Below, piece after piece: positions 61,808 through 64,000 of a stretch of DNA of 64,000 bases. Within the stretch, counting starts at the first letter, position 1. Each line of letters begins with the position of its first letter. A program made the position numbers and the translations under genes. The DNA is from RGIG6919 sp045531905 (GTDB taxonomy: Bacteria; Bacillota; Clostridia; Lachnospirales; Lachnospiraceae). A model generated the notes under the pieces. That model was given only the letters and a program-made list of their open reading frames with translations, searched no databases and was not told the origin of the DNA. Where the stretch lies: assembly GCA_045531905.1 (NCBI GenBank), contig JAZSEY010000011.1, positions 35,494 through 99,493 on the forward strand, written 5' to 3'.

Positions 61808-63904
61808 TTAAATATCAAATAGTAATTCCGCATACTGTGGGAATGGCCAAGCCGTTCTTGGTAACATTAATTCCAAGGCATCTGCTGCTTTTCTCAACAC
61901 GCCCATCTCCGCAAAAACGGTATCGTGACAGAATCTTGCCTGCTTTGAAATATCTTCAATTTTTGCTGCTTCTCTAATCTCGTTCTCTAAACGCACAAGA
62001 GATGACTGCATATTCACAAGTTCAGAGGCAATTCTGTTCATCAAATCCACCTGTACAGAAACTTCTGTAATACCAGCTGACTTCAACTGATTCACACCTG
62101 ATGCAAGCTCTGCCTGATACTGCATCACTGCAGGGGCAATCTGCTTCTTAACCATATCCACCATAGTCTTGGCTTCAATAGTAATTGCTTTTGCATAGTT
62201 CTCATAATGAATTTCAGCACGGGATTCAAGCTCTGCCTCGTTAAACACATGATGCTTTGCAAATAATGCTTTAGACTTTTCAGTTACTATTGCAGGAATC
62301 GCATCTACCATACACTTGTTATTTGGCAGTCCTCGTCTTTCCGCTTCTTCTACCCATTCATCAGAATAACCATTACCATTAAACACAATTCTCTTGTGCT
62401 TTGTAATCAATTCTTTAATCTTGTCATGTACTGCCATATCAAAATTCTCAGCCTGCTCTAATTCATCTGCAATATTGCAAAGAGCATCTGCAACAATCGT
62501 ATTCAATACGATGTTTGGTGTTGCAATGGACTGTGTAGAACCAACCATTCTAAACTCAAATTTATTACCTGTAAATGCGAATGGAGATGTTCTGTTACGG
62601 TCAGTAGCATCCTTTCTGAAGGATGGCAATGTGGAAACACCTGCATCCAGCTTCTGACCTTGAATAGAACTGGTAGCCTCACCGGTTGTATCCAACTGAT
62701 TCAATACATCTTGTAACTGCTCTCCTAAAAATACAGAAATAATAGCAGGAGGAGCCTCGTTTGCTCCTAATCTGTGATCATTACCAACTGACGCCGCAGA
62801 AAATCTCAATAAATCTGCATGCACATCAACCGCCTGCAAAATCGCAGTCAGGAATAATAGGAACTGTACATTTTCATGTGGTGTCTTACCCGGCTCTAAT
62901 AAATTGATACCGTCATCCGTCACCAATGACCAATTGTTATGCTTACCGGAACCATTTACACCTTCAAATGGTTTCTCATGTAACAGACACTTCAAGCCTT
63001 TTCTATCTGCAACCTTTTTCATAATCTCCATAATCAACTGATTATGATCTGTTGCTACATTGTTCGTTGCATAAATTGGAGCCAGCTCATGCTGTGCCGG
63101 TGCTACCTCATTATGCTGTGTCTTTGCAGTAATGCCTAATTTCCATAACTCAATATTCAAGTCTGACATAAAATCAGACACACGTTCCTTAATACTTCCA
63201 TAGTAGTGGTCATCCATTTCCTGACCCTTTGGAGGCATTGCTCCGAACAAAGTACGTCCTGTGTATATCAAATCCTTTCTTTGCTGGAACAGTTTTTTAT
63301 CAACCAAAAAGTACTCCTGCTCCGGTCCTACCGACGGCGTCACTCTTGTGGATGTTGTATTGCCAAATAAACGGATAATTCTGAGGGCCTGAGTATTGAT
63401 GGCATCCATAGAACGAAGAAGTGGGGTCTTTTTGTCAATCGCTTCTCCACCGTAAGAGCAAAATGCCGTGGGGATATAAAGACTGCCGTCTTTTACAAAA
63501 GCGTAAGAAGTCGGGTCCCAAGCAGTATACCCACGCGCTTCAAAAGTAGCGCGAAGTCCACCCGTAGGGAAACTTGAAGCGTCAGACTCGCCTTTAACTA
63601 ACGATTTTTCTGAAAACTTCATTATAACTTCACCGCTACCAAACGGCTCGATAAAACTGTCGTGTTTTTCCGCAGTAATACCCGTCATCGGTTGAAACCA
63701 ATGGGTAAAGTGGGTTGCGCCCTTTTCTATCGCCCAGTCTTTCATGACCGTAGCAACGCATTTAGCGTAATCATGAGACAAGGGCTTTCCATCGTCAATC
63801 GCTTGACGAACGGCTCTATACGCTTCTTTCGGCAAGCGCTCTTTCATAACCTTGTCATTAAAAACCATTGAACCAAATTTTTCAGGTATACTTTTCGCGT
63901 CCAT
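61808..63904 (-). CDS. glnN: Glutamine synthetase type III
   Basis: 698 residues, longer than GS type I. FGSMVFND at the start, KHDSFIEPF, the core GPEQEYFLVD and AKTQHNEVAPAQHELAP, and the ATP-binding ENGS-like NGSGKHNNWSL typical of GSIII. It makes glutamine from glutamate and ammonia. A good promoter lies 34 bp upstream of the start. Confidence 0.96.
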   Translation of the reverse strand: MDAKSIPEKFGSMVFNDKVMKERLPKEAYRAVRQAIDDGKPLSHDYAKCVATVMKDWAIEKGATHFTHWFQPMTGITAEKHDSFIEPFGSGEVIMKFSEKSLVKGESDASSFPTGGLRATFEARGYTAWDPTSYAFVKDGSLYIPTAFCSYGGEAIDKKTPLLRSMDAINTQALRIIRLFGNTTSTRVTPSVGPEQEYFLVDKKLFQQRKDLIYTGRTLFGAMPPKGQEMDDHYYGSIKERVSDFMSDLNIELWKLGITAKTQHNEVAPAQHELAPIYATNNVATDHNQLIMEIMKKVADRKGLKCLLHEKPFEGVNGSGKHNNWSLVTDDGINLLEPGKTPHENVQFLLFLTAILQAVDVHADLLRFSAASVGNDHRLGANEAPPAIISVFLGEQLQDVLNQLDTTGEATSSIQGQKLDAGVSTLPSFRKDATDRNRTSPFAFTGNKFEFRMVGSTQSIATPNIVLNTIVADALCNIADELEQAENFDMAVHDKIKELITKHKRIVFNGNGYSDEWVEEAERRGLPNNKCMVDAIPAIVTEKSKALFAKHHVFNEAELESRAEIHYENYAKAITIEAKTMVDMVKKQIAPAVMQYQAELASGVNQLKSAGITEVSVQVDLMNRIASELVNMQSSLVRLENEIREAAKIEDISKQARFCHDTVFAEMGVLRKAADALELMLPRTAWPFPQYAELLFDI

Positions 63905-63937
63905 TTTTCACCTACACATAAATTACAATACATAGAA

Positions 63938-63967
63938 ATAATATCACTTTAGTTCATATTTTGTCAA
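63938..63967 (-). promoter_or_regulatory. Promoter of glnN
   Basis: TTGACA (63967-63962), 18-bp spacer, TATTAT (63943-63938). No glutamine riboswitch was recognised in the 34-nt gap. Confidence 0.7.
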
Positions 63968-64000
63968 ATCTTTATTACACCATGTCTATCTTTTTAGTCT

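Noticed and set aside
63905..63937. Glutamine riboswitch in the glnN leader
   Set aside because: The leader is only about 34 nt from the putative -10 to the start and holds no glnA/downstream-peptide motif.
1..64000. tRNA, rRNA, CRISPR, insertion sequence, prophage or integrative element
   Set aside because: None seen: no clover-leaf, no spaced repeats, no transposase or integrase reading frame.

Overview
The window looks like chromosome from a low-GC, endospore-forming Clostridia, most likely a gut member of the Lachnospiraceae. This rests on the AT-rich sequence, strong Shine-Dalgarno sites, the spoIIA/sigF/spoVA genes, an HPr-like protein with Lys at position 46, a type III glutamine synthetase, addAB and a holin-like type I toxin. 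No rRNA, tRNA, CRISPR array, insertion sequence or prophage was recognised. Genus cannot be settled by reading. Almost everything is on the minus strand; the plus-strand genes are a class A PBP, a small membrane protein, a BMP-like protein with a phosphoesterase, and the type I toxin.

Layout from left to right. 1-2.5 kb: ferrous iron uptake (feoA-feoB-Cys-rich partner) behind a palindromic operator. 2.6-6.1 kb: a papain-like peptidase paired with a SnoaL-PAS-GGDEF protein, and a secreted leucine-rich protein. 6.2-9.4 kb: a MacB-type ABC exporter under a yybP-ykoY (Mn2+) riboswitch with a readable terminator/antiterminator. 9.4-14.9 kb: small metabolic genes, an OmpR-type two-component system, and one complete and one decayed type I toxin-antitoxin locus. 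15-19 kb: XRE-membrane regulator, MATE exporter, SPL-type radical SAM protein and a ParE-type toxin with a 55-residue antitoxin. 19.2-26.8 kb: a tightly packed run ptsH-ppa-ptsI-response regulator-histidine kinase-ABC ATPase-permease.

26.8-32.5 kb: pyrC-pyrF-pyrK-pyrD, a lipoprotein and yigZ. 32.6-35.6 kb: PBP1A with an InlB-like C-terminal repeat. 35.6-44.4 kb: sporulation block spoIIAA-spoIIAB-sigF-orf46-spoVAA-AB-AC, then a terminator, two bPH2 genes and degV-dus, and only then spoVAD-spoVAE. 44.5-48 kb: a zinc-ribbon TPR membrane protein, a 49-residue ORF, folC and queF. 48-55 kb: addB-addA. 55-61.7 kb: small envelope proteins, topoisomerase III, and a signal-less BMP-domain protein with a ParB-like N-terminus overlapping a phosphoesterase gene. 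61.8-64 kb: glnN.

Most interesting: the riboswitch-ABC exporter pair; the type I toxin locus, whose two RNAs carry the same 5' hairpin while the toxin Shine-Dalgarno is sequestered; the cytoplasmic ParB-like/BMP protein; the stand-alone papain-like peptidase with its GGDEF partner; and the split spoVA operon with its unlisted 46-residue gene.
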